This document shows, in pieces, positions 1 through 9,658 of a DNA stretch of 64,000 nucleotides. The position numbers and the translations under genes were made by a program. Within the stretch, counting starts at the first letter, position 1. Every line of letters begins with the position of its first letter. The notes under the pieces were generated by a model. That model searched no databases, had not been told where the DNA came from, and saw only the letters and a program-made list of their open reading frames with translations. The DNA comes from Cytobacillus citreus (GTDB lineage Bacteria; Bacillota; Bacilli; Bacillales; Cytobacillaceae), in contig NZ_JAGYPM010000002.1 of the NCBI RefSeq assembly GCF_018343665.1, forward strand, positions 599,979 through 663,978, in the 5' to 3' direction.

Positions 1-1
1 G

Positions 2-127
2 CTTACAAATTTCCCGAACGAGAAAGCCCACACCGGGCATAGCCTGTCTTTAGACGTGTATGAAAGTGTGGTCAGATACGGAGTGCCGCTAAAAAGTCTA
101 ATTGTTAGCGGTACTTCAAGTATCTGA
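2..127 (+). CDS. C-terminal tail of an unidentified protein, possibly TnpB (partial)
   Basis: This 41-codon frame is open from the window edge and ends in TGA at 125-127. It contains the stretch HTGHSLSLDVYESVV. I do not recognise the sequence itself. Its place, some 260 bases before the right end of an IS200/IS605-like element, is where the 3' end of a tnpB gene would lie, which is the only reason for the suggestion. Confidence 0.3.
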   Translation, partial: LTNFPNEKAHTGHSLSLDVYESVVRYGVPLKSLIVSGTSSI

Positions 128-231
128 AGATTAATATAGAAACATATGTTCTTTTTTCTGTAAATCTGATATAATAGGAATAACATTAAACAAACAAAAC
201 AAAATAATCAGTTTTGTAATTTAAAGAAATA

Positions 232-414
232 TTGGGTTAGAAACGAGCCCAGCAGTCGATAAGCACCACTGAGGTGTTTGGCTGCGGAAGTCTTGAGCAA
301 ACGCTTTGTAGTGTCTATATGTTGTACCCTATTTGGTGGATTAAAATGGGGGAGAGTATAGAAGAAACAAGCTAGTCGTTCAAGAACCCCATTGCTTTAG
401 CTATGGGAGTTTCA
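232..414 (+). ncRNA. Candidate omega RNA (TnpB guide scaffold) at the element's right end
   Basis: The non-coding 3' part of the element holds several short stems, including TGGGTTAG with its partner near 232-250 and the terminal hairpin at 388-407. In known IS200/IS605 elements this region is transcribed as the omega RNA of TnpB, whose guide is the flanking DNA right after the right end. Here that guide would start at about 415 and read into the Tn3 transposase remnant. The assignment is by position and terminal hairpin only. Confidence 0.35.
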
Positions 415-415
415 G

Positions 416-533
416 ATGGCAACATATTAACCTCTATGGACGATACGAATTTAATAAACAACAGGAGTCTGTTGATATGGATGCAATCATCCAAGAATTA
501 GCTCAATCAAAAGTGATATCTGAAACAGAGTAA
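416..533 (+). pseudogene. Tn3-family transposase TnpA, last ~38 codons
   Basis: Reading from TGG at 417, the frame gives WQHINLYGRYEF followed by a short tail and TAA at 531-533. Tn3-family transposases end in a block of the form GWEHINLTGDY, so this is the C-terminus of such a protein. Everything upstream is replaced by the IS200/IS605-type right end. A strong terminator follows at 544-578, as expected for a gene end. Confidence 0.6.
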
Positions 534-543
534 ACATTATTTT

Positions 544-583
544 AGGAGTACTTCCTTTATTTTCAATGAAGTACTCCTTATTT
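544..583 (+). terminator. Rho-independent terminator after the Tn3 transposase remnant
   Basis: A perfect 11-bp inverted repeat (AGGAGTACTTC at 544-554 and GAAGTACTCCT at 568-578) with a 13-base loop is followed by a T-rich tract. It sits 11 bases after the transposase stop. Confidence 0.65.
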
Positions 584-601
584 CCCTTTTTCGGGGGATG
601 G

Positions 602-784
602 GCAAAAACATCCTATAATAATTATCGATATCAGTGGAACTTAAAAAAGATGACCCCTATTCAATATGAGGGCAGTGAAAAACTGGAGTTTTTTGAAAGC
701 ATAACCGATTTCCATCAATATAAAGACAACAAAAGAAGCGAACAACCTATATATAGTAGGTCATTAGCTTCTTTTTCTCTTTAA
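602..784 (+). pseudogene. IS3-family transposase OrfB, C-terminal remnant
   Basis: The peptide NNYRYQWNLKKMTPIQY, encoded around 617-667, matches the conserved end of IS3/IS150-type OrfB integrases (YYN...RYQ..LKKMTPVQYR). The sequence loses similarity after IQY and runs to a stop at 784 without the usual RNHLL ending. No DDE residues remain, so it is a dead fragment. Confidence 0.5.
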
Positions 785-902
785 ACGGACTTTTTCAGTG
801 GCCTCATTCAATATAGGAATCATCTTCTAGTTGCTTAATCGCTTTTTTTATTGTGTCCTTGACATAGGTGCCAGTTTATATAATAGCTATCTCTTCTTTT
901 TT

Positions 903-1628
903 CTATAAAAGTTTTAACGCTTCTTCATCAGCGATAATCGTTACATTTTCATGGCGCTTTAGTGCGGATGCAGGAAATGATTCATCGATTTCACCATTGA
1001 TAAGTTTACTGATCGCTTCAGCTTTCGCCTCACCTGAAGCAAGCAGCAAAATTTCCTTACTTGCCATTATAGAGGCGATACCCATTGTAATCGCGTGAGT
1101 CGGAACTTCATCAATAGAATCGAAAAATCTCGCATTTGCCTGCCTCGTGTTTTCCTCAAGCTCGATGAGATGAGTGGTGCTGTCGAAAGGCGTTCCTGGC
1201 TCATTAAAGCCAATATGCCCATTTTCTCCGATACCAAGTAATTGCAAATCAATTCCTCCGACTTTGTTCAATAAATCCTCATAGCGAGAGCATTCCTCAA
1301 GTAAATCTTTTGTAGTTCCGTTTGGAAGATATGTTTGTGATGAAGGAATGTCAATATGATCAAACAGCTGTTCCTTCATAAAAAAATGATAGCTATTCGG
1401 ATTACTAGAATCGATGCCGATGTATTCATCAAGATTAAACGTTAGGATGTTTTTATATGTCGTATTGTTTTGATTATGGTCTTCGATAAGCTTTTTGTAG
1501 ACGCCCTTTGGTGTGCCTCCAGTTGCTAAACCGAGCTTTAACTCAGGATTCGTCTGGATTCGATCCAGCATGAACTGTGCTGCCTTCGTACTCATTTCTT
1601 CGTAGTTAGCGGTTCGTATGATTTTCAT
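903..1628 (-). CDS. nagB: Glucosamine-6-phosphate deaminase
   Basis: NagB converts glucosamine-6-phosphate to fructose-6-phosphate and ammonia, feeding amino sugars into glycolysis. The 241-residue product starts MKIIRTANYEEMS and carries the sugar-phosphate signature GLATGGTPKGVY plus LGIGENGHIGFNEPG with the catalytic His/Glu block. The start at 1628 is chosen because GAGGAGGAAATA stands just upstream and the length equals the family norm; the frame is open further but without a site. nagA, often next to it, is not adjacent here. It is transcribed divergently from hprK across a 330-base gap. Confidence 0.93.
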   Translation of the reverse strand: MKIIRTANYEEMSTKAAQFMLDRIQTNPELKLGLATGGTPKGVYKKLIEDHNQNNTTYKNILTFNLDEYIGIDSSNPNSYHFFMKEQLFDHIDIPSSQTYLPNGTTKDLLEECSRYEDLLNKVGGIDLQLLGIGENGHIGFNEPGTPFDSTTHLIELEENTRQANARFFDSIDEVPTHAITMGIASIMASKEILLLASGEAKAEAISKLINGEIDESFPASALKRHENVTIIADEEALKLL

Positions 1629-1851
1629 TATTTCCTCCTCAAGAATAAGCCGTTTTTTCTCTACAAATGCTAAAGCTGGCCTTCCATACATTGGAATTAT
1701 TATGTAGTTGATTTCTCTGAAACCCATATTTACCAGCTTTGGTCAATACACACTTTTATTATAGGTTCTTTTATATGATAATGTCTATTGATTATATGTT
1801 TTTACAATTAGGAACTTCATAATGTTTTTGGAACGATTCCGATTCATTCGT

Positions 1852-1879
1852 TTGGTTCTTCGGTAAAAAGTGCTAAAAT
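1852..1879 (+). promoter_or_regulatory. Probable sigma-A promoter of the hprK operon
   Basis: TTGGTT at 1852-1857 and TAAAAT at 1874-1879 are separated by 16 bp and lie about 100 bases before hprK. The -35 box is weak, so this is a tentative call. Confidence 0.4.
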
Positions 1880-1975
1880 AAATGGATAAAGTTATAAAAA
1901 GGCAGTCCCTAACCAGAAACAAAACTGATAGAGTGATTTAAGTGCCGTTTCTATTCGAAAATGGAGGTTATCAAA

Positions 1976-2905
1976 TTGGCTAAAGTATGCACGAAAGACG
2001 TTATAGATAAATTTGATCTTGAGCTAATTAGTGGTGAAGAGGGGATACACCGGCCGATTACCACAAGTGATATATCCAGGCCAGGAATAGAAGTGGCAGG
2101 ATATTTCAAATTTTACCCAGCAGAGAGAATACAGCTGATAGGAAAAACTGAGCTCACCTTCACGGGAGAATTAAATGAGAATGATCGGCAGGCTCGATTT
2201 GATCGCCTTTGTACGGACATTACACCTGGTATTATTATTTCAAGAGGTTTGGAAATACCAAAGGAATTGATTGAGGCAGCTGAACGAGAAGCAGTACCAC
2301 TCTTAAGAACAAAGTTAAAGACAACCCGTTTTTCAAGTTTGTTAACGAATTATCTTGAGAGCAAGCTTGCTCCGACAACGGCTATTCACGGTGTTCTTGT
2401 TGATGTTTATGGGGTTGGTGTGCTTATTACGGGGAAAAGCGGCGTCGGTAAAAGTGAAACTGCTTTAGAACTAGTAAAACGTGGACATAGGTTAGTAGCA
2501 GACGATTGTGTTGAAATCAGACAGGAAGATGAAAATACACTTGTCGGTACATCACCGGAATTAATTGAGCATTTATTAGAGATTCGCGGTCTAGGGATTA
2601 TCAATGTGATGACGTTGTTCGGCGCAGGAGCTGTTCGCACCTTTAAGCGCATTACGATCGTCATGGATTTAGAGCTTTGGGATCAGAACAAGCAATATGA
2701 TCGACTTGGGCTTGAAGAGGAAAAGATGAAAATCATCGATATGGAATTGCCGAAGCTAACGATTCCCGTTCGCCCTGGACGGAACTTGGCGGTTATAATC
2801 GAAGTAGCAGCCATGAATTTTCGGCTTAAACGAATGGGTGTCAACGCAGCTGAACAATTTTCCAATCGCTTGGCAGACGTTATTGAAGATGGTGAGAGGG
2901 ATTAG
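1976..2905 (+). CDS. hprK: HPr kinase/phosphorylase
   Basis: This bifunctional enzyme phosphorylates HPr and Crh on Ser46 in response to fructose-1,6-bisphosphate and removes the phosphate again, controlling carbon catabolite repression. The N-terminal half is the family-specific domain; the C-terminal half has the P-loop [10 protein letters not shown] and the HprK signature [19 protein letters not shown]. The start is the TTG at 1976, eight bases after GGAGG (1963-1967), giving 309 residues that begin MAKVCTKDV like the B. subtilis protein. Its substrate gene crh lies about 18 kb downstream. It leads the lgt-yvoD-ppaX-yvoF gene group. Confidence 0.96.
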   Translation: MAKVCTKDVIDKFDLELISGEEGIHRPITTSDISRPGIEVAGYFKFYPAERIQLIGKTELTFTGELNENDRQARFDRLCTDITPGIIISRGLEIPKELIEAAEREAVPLLRTKLKTTRFSSLLTNYLESKLAPTTAIHGVLVDVYGVGVLITGKSGVGKSETALELVKRGHRLVADDCVEIRQEDENTLVGTSPELIEHLLEIRGLGIINVMTLFGAGAVRTFKRITIVMDLELWDQNKQYDRLGLEEEKMKIIDMELPKLTIPVRPGRNLAVIIEVAAMNFRLKRMGVNAAEQFSNRLADVIEDGERD

Positions 2906-3036
2906 GTACATGGAGCTAATCGTGGACACTATAGGGCTTGTTTTTAAGAGTAATCAACTAAATAGAGTAACATAACTTCCACAAACACACATAGTAATCG
3001 AACTAATTTTATCAAGGAATAAAAGGAGCAGTGAAT

Positions 3037-3855
3037 ATGGAATCAACGATACAGCCGCTTAATCCGATAGCTTTTTCGATCGGGCCAATTGAAGTCTATT
3101 GGTATGGAATTATTATAGGCTTCGGCATTGCTTTAGGATTAATACTTGCTATACGAGAGTCAGAAAGAAGGGGTTTGCCAAAAGAGATATTCCCAGATTT
3201 AATGCTTTGGGCCATTCCGATTGCGATTATTTCAGCAAGAATTTATTATGTTATTTTCCAATGGGACTATTATAGCCAAAATCCTAGTGATATTATCAAA
3301 ATATGGGAGGGCGGCATCGCAATTCATGGAGCTTTAATCGGATCTGTCATTACCGCATACATTTTTGCAAAAAAGAGGAATGTTTCTTTCTGGAAGATTG
3401 CTGATATTGCAGCACCTAGTATTATTTTAGGACAGGCAATCGGCCGCTGGGGAAACTTTATGAACCAGGAAGCACATGGAGGAGAAGTTAGCCGTGCATT
3501 CTTGGAAAATTTGCATCTGCCTGATTTCATTATTAATCAAATGTATATTAATGGTGCCTATTATCATCCTACTTTTTTATATGAATCCATCTGGGATATT
3601 ATCGGATTTGTCGTCCTTATCCTCTTAAGAAAAGTAAATTTGCGTCAAGGCGAGATGTTCCTAACCTATGTGATGTGGTATTCAGTTGGACGCTATTTCG
3701 TTGAAGGCTTGAGAACAGACAGTTTAATGCTGACGGAGTATTTAAGAGCCGCACAAACGATTTCGATCATCCTTGTAATCGGTGCAGTGATTTTGCTTGT
3801 GGTTAGAAGGATGAAGGGATATTCGGATGTACGTTATTTAGATAAGAGTGTGTAG
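3037..3855 (+). CDS. lgt: Prolipoprotein diacylglyceryl transferase
   Basis: Lgt transfers diacylglycerol from phosphatidylglycerol to the lipobox cysteine of pre-lipoproteins at the membrane. About seven hydrophobic segments are visible, with the Lgt signature [17 protein letters not shown] in the middle and IHGALIG with the conserved His before it. The ATG at 3037 is preferred over GTG at 3031 because AAGGAG (3023-3028) is then eight bases away; the product is 272 residues, normal for the family. It follows hprK after 131 bases and precedes the yvoD homologue. A client lipoprotein gene is at 58512. Confidence 0.95.
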   Translation: MESTIQPLNPIAFSIGPIEVYWYGIIIGFGIALGLILAIRESERRGLPKEIFPDLMLWAIPIAIISARIYYVIFQWDYYSQNPSDIIKIWEGGIAIHGALIGSVITAYIFAKKRNVSFWKIADIAAPSIILGQAIGRWGNFMNQEAHGGEVSRAFLENLHLPDFIINQMYINGAYYHPTFLYESIWDIIGFVVLILLRKVNLRQGEMFLTYVMWYSVGRYFVEGLRTDSLMLTEYLRAAQTISIILVIGAVILLVVRRMKGYSDVRYLDKSV

Positions 3856-3880
3856 AAAAGCTGAAAAAGGGAGAACTGAC

Positions 3881-4834
3881 ATGCTGGCTGAATCATTCAA
3901 AAGGGGAATCATGGTTGGATTAAAAACGACCTGGACATTGGGGAAGATTATTTTTCCTGTTACAGTGATTGTTGCTATCCTACAGCATACCGCTGTGCTT
4001 CCATGGGTCATAAAGTTAATTACTCCTCTTATGAATGTCATTGGCTTGTCTGGGGATGCAGCCATTCCAATTGTTTTAGGGAATTTCCTGAACTTATACG
4101 CTGGAATTGGGGCTATATTAACACTGGATTTAACGGTGAAGGAAGTCTTTATTATTGCCGTCATGCTTTCGTTCTCACATAATATGCTGATTGAATCAAG
4201 TGTTGCGATTAAAGTTGGGGTTAAGCTGTGGATTGTTGTTGCGGTGAGACTTGGCTTAGCGATCCTATCCGCATTTGTGATTAATCTTGTTTGGCATGGC
4301 GGGTCAGAAATAGCGAAATATGGGATCATTCCTGCGAAAGAGGATGAACTTGCTGGCTGGGCTTCTATTTTGTTAGATGCCTTTCAAAAAGCGGGACTGG
4401 GCATATTACAGCTAGCCATGATTGTGATTCCGCTTATGGTCGTTATTCAATTTTTAAAGGATTTAAATTGGCTCGCCGTTTTTTCAAAATGGATGTCACC
4501 AATAACGAGAGCGTTAGGGATGAAGGAAAATGCCTCAACTACTCTTGCAGCTGGATTATTATTCGGCCTTGCTTTTGGTGCGGGAGTGATGATTCAAGCA
4601 GTTCAGGAGGATGGTGTCAGTAAAAAGGATGTTACGCTTGCGTTTATTTTCCTTGTTGCCTGTCATGCTGTTGTGGAGGATACATTGTTATTTGTCCCAC
4701 TAGGTATTCCGGTTCTGCCATTACTGCTCATTCGATTGAGTGTTGCTATATTATTAACATTAATTGTCGCATTTATTTGGAAACGCACTGAATTGAATAA
4801 AAGGAAGGAAACAGCTTATGAGCACACAAGTTAA
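3881..4834 (+). CDS. yvoD: Nucleoside-recognition (gate) domain membrane protein, YvoD-like
   Basis: The 317-residue protein is made of hydrophobic helices with two similar halves, each containing small-residue-rich turns ([32 protein letters not shown]), the pattern of the Gate/nucleoside-recognition family. Its transported substrate is unknown. The ATG at 3881 follows AAAAAGGGAG; an upstream in-frame GTG at 3848 overlaps lgt and lacks a site. The 3' end overlaps ppaX by 17 bases, implying translational coupling. Identification is by synteny and membrane pattern. Confidence 0.85.
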   Translation: MLAESFKRGIMVGLKTTWTLGKIIFPVTVIVAILQHTAVLPWVIKLITPLMNVIGLSGDAAIPIVLGNFLNLYAGIGAILTLDLTVKEVFIIAVMLSFSHNMLIESSVAIKVGVKLWIVVAVRLGLAILSAFVINLVWHGGSEIAKYGIIPAKEDELAGWASILLDAFQKAGLGILQLAMIVIPLMVVIQFLKDLNWLAVFSKWMSPITRALGMKENASTTLAAGLLFGLAFGAGVMIQAVQEDGVSKKDVTLAFIFLVACHAVVEDTLLFVPLGIPVLPLLLIRLSVAILLTLIVAFIWKRTELNKRKETAYEHTS

Positions 4835-5471
4835 TACAGTATTATTTGACTTAGACGGGACGTTAATTGATACGAATGAATTAATTATTTCTTCATTTTT
4901 GCATACGTTAGGTAGCTATTATCCAGATAAATACAAGCGAGAGGATGTTCTGCCTTTTATGGGGCCGACACTAACGGAAACCTTCGCATCTATTAATCCG
5001 GAAAAATTGGATGAAATGATTGCTATGTACAGGGAATTCAATTTAAGTAAGCATGATCAGCTTGTGAAAGAATTTCCGACTGTTTTTGAAACCGTTCGTA
5101 CATTGAAAGAATCGGGCTATAAAATAGCAATTGTATCAACAAAAATTCATAAAAATATTGAAAAAGGTCTTAAACTCACAAAGCTTGATCAATTTTTTGA
5201 TGTCGTTATTGCATTAGACCATGTTCAAAAGCCTAAGCCTGATCCTGAGCCGATTTTAAAAGCATTAGATCTGCTGGGTTCAAAGCCAGAAGAGGCGATT
5301 ATGGTCGGAGACAATTCTTATGATATTCTTGGCGGAAAGAATGCAGGCACGAAAACAGCCGGCGTTGCATGGAGTGCAAAAGGAAAAGAGCATTTAATGG
5401 GCTTCGAGCCAGATTATATTCTTGATACAATGGCTGATTTGCTTGATATTTTAAAGGTAGATGCGAAATGA
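4818..5471 (+). CDS. ppaX: Pyrophosphatase PpaX (HAD family)
   Basis: PpaX hydrolyses the pyrophosphate that HPr kinase/phosphorylase releases when it dephosphorylates HPr-Ser-P, which explains its place in the hprK operon. The 217-residue product has the HAD motif [11 protein letters not shown] near the N-terminus, motif II IVSTK and motifs [13 protein letters not shown]...[15 protein letters not shown] lies before the ATG. It overlaps yvoD by 17 bases and yvoF by ATGA. Confidence 0.95.
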   Translation: MSTQVNTVLFDLDGTLIDTNELIISSFLHTLGSYYPDKYKREDVLPFMGPTLTETFASINPEKLDEMIAMYREFNLSKHDQLVKEFPTVFETVRTLKESGYKIAIVSTKIHKNIEKGLKLTKLDQFFDVVIALDHVQKPKPDPEPILKALDLLGSKPEEAIMVGDNSYDILGGKNAGTKTAGVAWSAKGKEHLMGFEPDYILDTMADLLDILKVDAK

Positions 5472-6004
5472 GGAGAACGGATCGCTATCCAGTCGAAGGT
5501 GCCAATTCTCTATGGCATGTGTACAAAACGGTTCCTTTTTGGAAGGTTGTGAAAAACTTCCTCGTGATCCAGCTCGCCAGGTATACCCCTTTTTTAGGAA
5601 TGAAAAACTGGCTTTATCGAACTTTTTTACGAATGAAGGTCGGAGATGAGACATCATTTGCTCTGATGGTGATGCTGGATGTGATGTTTCCTGAAAAGAT
5701 TAGTGTTGGCCGTAATACAGTGATCGGCTATAATACAACAATCCTTGCTCATGAGTATTTAATTAAGGAATATAGATTAGGGAATGTGGAGATTGGCAGT
5801 GAAGTCATGATCGGCGCCAATACAACGATTTTGCCTGGTGTGACAATTGGGGATGGGGCGATTGTATCCGCAGGCACTTTAGTGCATAAGGATGTCCCTC
5901 CTGGCTCCTTTGTCGGCGGAAATCCGATGCGGGTCATCTACACGAAGGAAGAAATGGCAAAACGCTGGGCCGATGACCCGATATATGGAGAAGAAAAGGC
6001 TTAA
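5468..6004 (+). CDS. yvoF: Acyltransferase with left-handed beta-helix, YvoF-like
   Basis: The 178-residue protein contains hexapeptide repeats ([38 protein letters not shown]) and the closing GGNPMRVI typical of LacA/NodL-type O-acetyltransferases. A hydrophobic stretch near residues 25-45 suggests membrane contact. The acceptor is unknown. The start overlaps the ppaX stop as ATGA. A terminator follows immediately, so this is the last gene of the hprK operon. Confidence 0.85.
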   Translation: MRRTDRYPVEGANSLWHVYKTVPFWKVVKNFLVIQLARYTPFLGMKNWLYRTFLRMKVGDETSFALMVMLDVMFPEKISVGRNTVIGYNTTILAHEYLIKEYRLGNVEIGSEVMIGANTTILPGVTIGDGAIVSAGTLVHKDVPPGSFVGGNPMRVIYTKEEMAKRWADDPIYGEEKA

Positions 6005-6040
6005 AGCTCTGTTTGCAATGGCAAGCAGGGCTTTTTATTT
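6005..6040 (+). terminator. Terminator of the hprK-yvoF operon
   Basis: The stem AGCTCTGTTTGC / GCAAGCAGGGCT (two G-U pairs) has a four-base loop and is followed by CTTTTTATTTT, directly after the yvoF stop. Confidence 0.8.
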
Positions 6041-6067
6041 TGGCTTTTTTTGCTGGATGGAAGTCAA

Positions 6068-6110
6068 ATTGTGACCGTGAATGAGGAAAAAGATAGCTAA
6101 CGGTCACAAT
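6068..6110. repeat. 11-bp perfect inverted repeat with GACC/GGTC core
   Basis: ATTGTGACCGT at 6068-6078 pairs perfectly with ACGGTCACAAT at 6100-6110 around a 21-base loop. There is no T-tract, so it is not an obvious terminator. Its GACC...GGTC core resembles the units of the 52-bp arrays elsewhere in the window, though the spacing here is 29 rather than 31. Confidence 0.6.
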
Positions 6111-6441
6111 GAATACTAATCATCACCCGAAAGACTTTGAGTACCAATTAATTGGGAGGCCGAAAGAAGCCATGAAAGCGGAAAAAGTGAATCCCCCTGT
6201 CCACATTGAGACTGAAAGAAGACACGAAACGGGAAAACGAGTATCGATCTGTCCTCGGGATCTGACCACTTTTTCTGGAATAGTAGCTTTTGATGGTCTA
6301 TTTAATCAGGGATCAAAGCCGCCGAAAGAAGTCACGAAACGGGAAAAAGTGGATCCCCCTATCCGCATTATTCATGTTCATGTCTAAAAAAAGCTACTCT
6401 AACAAACACTAGTCAGAGTGTATTAAGCAAATTTTTAGTTA
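6111..6441. repeat. Degenerate intergenic repeat tract between yvoF and hisZ
   Basis: The core CGAAAGAAG...CGAAA(C)GGGAAAA recurs at 6161, 6213 (52 bp apart) and 6323, the first and last copies also sharing GATCCCCCT/AATCCCCCT and TCC-C-CATT. Between them lies one GACC (6264) to GGTC (6295) unit, spacing 31. A 92-codon open frame runs through the tract, but it has no ribosome binding site and its peptide simply reflects the repeats, so I do not call a gene. Confidence 0.55.
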
Positions 6442-6470
6442 TTGACGGATGTTGTCCGTGGCGTTAAAAT
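6442..6470 (+). promoter_or_regulatory. Sigma-A promoter of the histidine operon
   Basis: TTGACG at 6442-6447 and TAAAAT at 6465-6470 are separated by exactly 17 bp, about 60 bases before hisZ. No T-box leader or attenuator structure is apparent in the short leader. Confidence 0.7.
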
Positions 6471-6530
6471 ACATATAACTTTATTTTACTACCATATTAG
6501 CGAACTAAAGGATTTTGAGGTGAATGAAAA

Positions 6531-7715
6531 ATGAGTCGCTTATTTATGTTTGAAAAACCCTTAGGGATGAGAGATACATTACCAGAATTATTTGATCGTA
6601 AGCGGATGGTAAGGGCTTCGATTGAAAAGGAGATGGAGCGTTGGGGCTACCGGTTCATTGAGACTCCTACTCTAGAATACTATGAAACGGTTGGTTCTGC
6701 TTCGGCGATACTAGACCAGCAATTATTTAAGCTGCTTGATCAGCAAGGGCATACACTTGTTTTGCGTCCAGATATGACGACTCCCATTGCACGGATTGCG
6801 GCCTCTAGATTGTTAAAAAAGGATATGCCCATTCGCCTAGCTTATGCTGCTAATGTTTTCCGCGCTCAGCAAAGGGAGGGGGGACGTCCAGCAGAGTTTG
6901 AACAGATTGGAGTGGAATGCATCGGCGATTGTACGATTAGTGCGGATGCGGAAGGGATTGCATTAATCATCAGCTCCTTACAGGAAGCTGGTTTAGAGGA
7001 TTTTAAGCTCTCCGTTGGACATATCGGCTTTGCCCATACATTTTTCCTGAAAATATTAGGAACGGAAGAAAGAGTGGAGGCTTTAAAGAGATTTTTATAT
7101 GAGAAAAATTATGTAGGATACAGGGAGCATGTTAATGGGCTGGCCCTTTCCTCTATCGATAAGCAGCGGCTGTTAGCTTTTTTAAAGCTAAGGGGAGGAA
7201 TAGAAATTATAGAATTGGCCATTAGCCTCCTTGAAAATGATGAAGGAAAAGAGGATGTTCTTCAGCTCCAGCAGCTTTTTGAAATGATGGTTGATTATGG
7301 ACTGGAGGAAAAAGTAAAGTTCGATTTAACGCTGGTGAGTCATATGAGCTACTATACAGGCATTTTATTCGAGGTATATGCGGGAAAGGTTGGTTTTCCA
7401 ATTGCGAGTGGAGGCAGGTACGACCAATTGCTTCAAAAATTCGGCAAGCAGGCTGGGGCAACAGGCTTTGCCATCCGGATAGACCGACTTCTTGAGGCAC
7501 TTGGGGATGACATAGAGAGCTCTGCTGTTTCCTGTATTTTTTTTAGTCCAGAACGAAGGAAGGAAGCCTTTCAATATGCACAGGAACAGCGAAAATTAGG
7601 GAAAAAGGTTGTACTCCAGGATATTAATGGCGTTATGGATATAGATAATTGTTCGAACCAATATGAAGACATCACCTTTTTAGTCGGCAATGCTGGGAGG
7701 GAAACTGGGATATGA
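6531..7715 (+). CDS. hisZ: ATP phosphoribosyltransferase regulatory subunit
   Basis: HisZ is a catalytically inactive histidyl-tRNA synthetase paralogue that activates the short form of HisG and mediates feedback by histidine. The 394-residue protein keeps the class II synthetase fold: motif 2-like [20 protein letters not shown] and a motif 3-like ASGGRYDQL near residue 285. It is the first gene of the operon, preceded by GAGGTG. Its 3' end overlaps hisG as ATGA, fitting stoichiometric production of the two subunits. Confidence 0.94.
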   Translation: MSRLFMFEKPLGMRDTLPELFDRKRMVRASIEKEMERWGYRFIETPTLEYYETVGSASAILDQQLFKLLDQQGHTLVLRPDMTTPIARIAASRLLKKDMPIRLAYAANVFRAQQREGGRPAEFEQIGVECIGDCTISADAEGIALIISSLQEAGLEDFKLSVGHIGFAHTFFLKILGTEERVEALKRFLYEKNYVGYREHVNGLALSSIDKQRLLAFLKLRGGIEIIELAISLLENDEGKEDVLQLQQLFEMMVDYGLEEKVKFDLTLVSHMSYYTGILFEVYAGKVGFPIASGGRYDQLLQKFGKQAGATGFAIRIDRLLEALGDDIESSAVSCIFFSPERRKEAFQYAQEQRKLGKKVVLQDINGVMDIDNCSNQYEDITFLVGNAGRETGI

Positions 7716-8353
7716 AAGACGTTTTAACCATAGCGATGCCAAAAGGCAGAATATTCGAAGACGCTGCGGATTTGCTTCGTCAGGCTGGCTTTCAATTGCC
7801 GTCAGAGTTCGATGATTCCAGAAAGCTAATCATTGATGTTCCTGAAGAAAGCTTCCGGTTTATTTTAGCAAAGCCAATGGATGTTCCTACCTATGTTGAA
7901 CATGGAGTGGCAGACCTTGGGATCGCAGGAAAGGATGTCATGTTGGAGGAAGAGCGGGATGTATATGAGCTGCTTGATTTAAAAATTAGTGCCTGCTACC
8001 TTGCTGTGGCAGGCTTACCGAATACAAAAATGAATAATATAGCACCAAAGATTGCAACGAAATATCCGAATATTGCGGCAGCATATTTCCGTGAACAAGG
8101 GGAGCAGGTCGAAATCATTAAGTTGAATGGTTCCATTGAGCTTGCGCCGATGATTGGCCTTGCTGATCGAATTGTCGATATTGTTTCCACGGGGCGGACA
8201 TTAAAGGAGAACGGGCTTGTCGAATATGAGCGAATTGTTGACATAACATCAAGGCTGATTGTAAATCCTGCCAGCTTTCGATTAAAGGAAGAGCGGGTTA
8301 ATGAGCTTGTCGAACGGCTGGTAAAAAAATTGCAGAGCAGCAAAGGCCTCTAA
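7712..8353 (+). CDS. hisG: ATP phosphoribosyltransferase, short form
   Basis: HisG joins ATP and PRPP in the first committed step of histidine synthesis. At 213 residues it is the short form lacking the C-terminal regulatory domain, which is why hisZ is needed and lies directly upstream. Visible features are [11 protein letters not shown] at the N-terminus, [12 protein letters not shown], and the PRPP-binding [14 protein letters not shown]. The start overlaps the hisZ stop. Confidence 0.96.
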   Translation: MKDVLTIAMPKGRIFEDAADLLRQAGFQLPSEFDDSRKLIIDVPEESFRFILAKPMDVPTYVEHGVADLGIAGKDVMLEEERDVYELLDLKISACYLAVAGLPNTKMNNIAPKIATKYPNIAAAYFREQGEQVEIIKLNGSIELAPMIGLADRIVDIVSTGRTLKENGLVEYERIVDITSRLIVNPASFRLKEERVNELVERLVKKLQSSKGL

Positions 8354-8366
8354 GGAGCGTGACGAA

Positions 8367-9638
8367 ATGAAGATTTTAAAAATAAATGAAGAAATTTCCA
8401 TTAAGAGGTCGATTGATAATGGGACAGAAGAGCAGCGAGCCGTTGTTAAAAGTATTATTGAGAGCGTTCGACAGGATGGAGATGAAGCATTAAAATCCTT
8501 CACAAAAAAATTCGACGGGATTTCTTTAGTTAATATCACTGTTACGGAGGAGGAAAAAAGGGAAGCTTATAAAGAAATAGATGATGATCTTCTTGCTATT
8601 ATTCGAGACGCAGCGGCAAATATTCGCTCCTTTCATGAAAAACAATTGCACCCGTCTTGGATGACACCTGATGAAAATGGGACGATTCTTGGCCAAAAGG
8701 TAACCCCGCTTGATTCAGTCGGTTTATATGTGCCTGGCGGAACGGCTTCTTATCCATCTTCAGTGCTGATGAATGTCCTGCCTGCAAAGGTTGCTGGGGT
8801 CGAACGCATAGTCATTACTTCCCCTCCTGATAAAAAAAACGGAAAGCTTCCAGCAGCCGTTCTTGTCGCCGCTCAGGAAGCAGGGGCTGAGGAAATTTAT
8901 AAAGTTGGCGGTGCACAAGCAATTGCAGCATTAGCCTATGGGACAGAAACGATTGCTCCAGTTGATAAAATTACAGGTCCTGGAAATGTTTTTGTCGCAC
9001 TGGCAAAGCGAGAGGTTTTTGGAGATGTGGATATTGATATGATTGCAGGTCCAAGTGAAATTGCGGTTCTTGCTGATGATACGGCAAGACCTGATGAAGT
9101 AGCAGCAGATCTATTATCGCAAGCAGAGCATGATATTTTTGCATGCAGTGTCCTAGTCACTCCATCCGAAGAATTGGCAAAGGCTGTTGCAGCTGAGGTA
9201 GAGAAGCAATTGTCAATACTTCCTCGTCAGGATATCGCTTCACAATCCATTGAGAACTTTGGTGCGATTTATGTGACGGATACGATGGAGGAAGCGATTG
9301 ACACGATTAATAGACTAGCTCCTGAACATTTAGAAATCGTAACGGATAATCCGATGGAGCTTTTAGGGAAAATCAGACATGCAGGCGCCATTTTTATTGG
9401 CCGCTTTAGTCCTGAACCTGTCGGAGACTACTTTGCAGGACCGAATCATGTGCTGCCTACGAATGGAACGGCTCGTTTCTCTAGTCCGCTTAGTGTAGAG
9501 GACTTTCAAAAGAAATCCAGTATTGTTTTTTACAGTGAGAAGGCATTGAAGGAAAATGGGAAAAAGATTGCGGCATTTGCAAGGATTGAAGGACTTGAAG
9601 CCCATGCGAGAGCGATTGAAATACGATTGAAGAAATAA
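8367..9638 (+). CDS. hisD: Histidinol dehydrogenase
   Basis: HisD carries out the last two oxidations, histidinol to histidine, using NAD and zinc. The 423-residue protein has the family blocks [56 protein letters not shown] and the zinc/active-site block SQAEHD; HLEI and the C-terminal H (GLEAHA) complete the site. It follows hisG after 13 bases with GGAG upstream. Confidence 0.96.
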   Translation: MKILKINEEISIKRSIDNGTEEQRAVVKSIIESVRQDGDEALKSFTKKFDGISLVNITVTEEEKREAYKEIDDDLLAIIRDAAANIRSFHEKQLHPSWMTPDENGTILGQKVTPLDSVGLYVPGGTASYPSSVLMNVLPAKVAGVERIVITSPPDKKNGKLPAAVLVAAQEAGAEEIYKVGGAQAIAALAYGTETIAPVDKITGPGNVFVALAKREVFGDVDIDMIAGPSEIAVLADDTARPDEVAADLLSQAEHDIFACSVLVTPSEELAKAVAAEVEKQLSILPRQDIASQSIENFGAIYVTDTMEEAIDTINRLAPEHLEIVTDNPMELLGKIRHAGAIFIGRFSPEPVGDYFAGPNHVLPTNGTARFSSPLSVEDFQKKSSIVFYSEKALKENGKKIAAFARIEGLEAHARAIEIRLKK

Positions 9639-9658
9639 GTGAATCCGGAGGGGAGAAC

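Larger units (their letters stand above)
1..414 (+). mobile_element. Right end of an IS200/IS605-type (TnpB-bearing) element, cut by the window edge
   Basis: The segment ends in a compact hairpin at 388-407 (CCCATTGC, TTTA, GCTATGGG) followed by AGTTTCA, the typical look of an IS200/IS605/IS1341 right end. Just downstream, the last codons of a Tn3-type transposase begin abruptly, so this element seems to have inserted there. An open frame at 2-127 could be the tail of the accessory protein. Only the right part is visible. The family call rests on the hairpin and the TTTCA border; no transposase catalytic domain is in view. Confidence 0.5.

Noticed and set aside
804..870. Minus-strand peptide VKDTIKKAIKQLEDDSYIE, reminiscent of a GntR helix-turn-helix (nagR) fragment
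   Set aside because: Only ~22 codons and weak resemblance; too short to support a remnant next to nagB.
6109..6387. 92-codon open frame in the yvoF-hisZ gap
   Set aside because: No ribosome site, and its peptide reflects the direct repeats of the tract.
6388..6530. T-box or attenuator in the his operon leader
   Set aside because: The leader from the predicted start site to hisZ is about 55 bases, too short for a T-box, and no specifier or antiterminator structure is visible.
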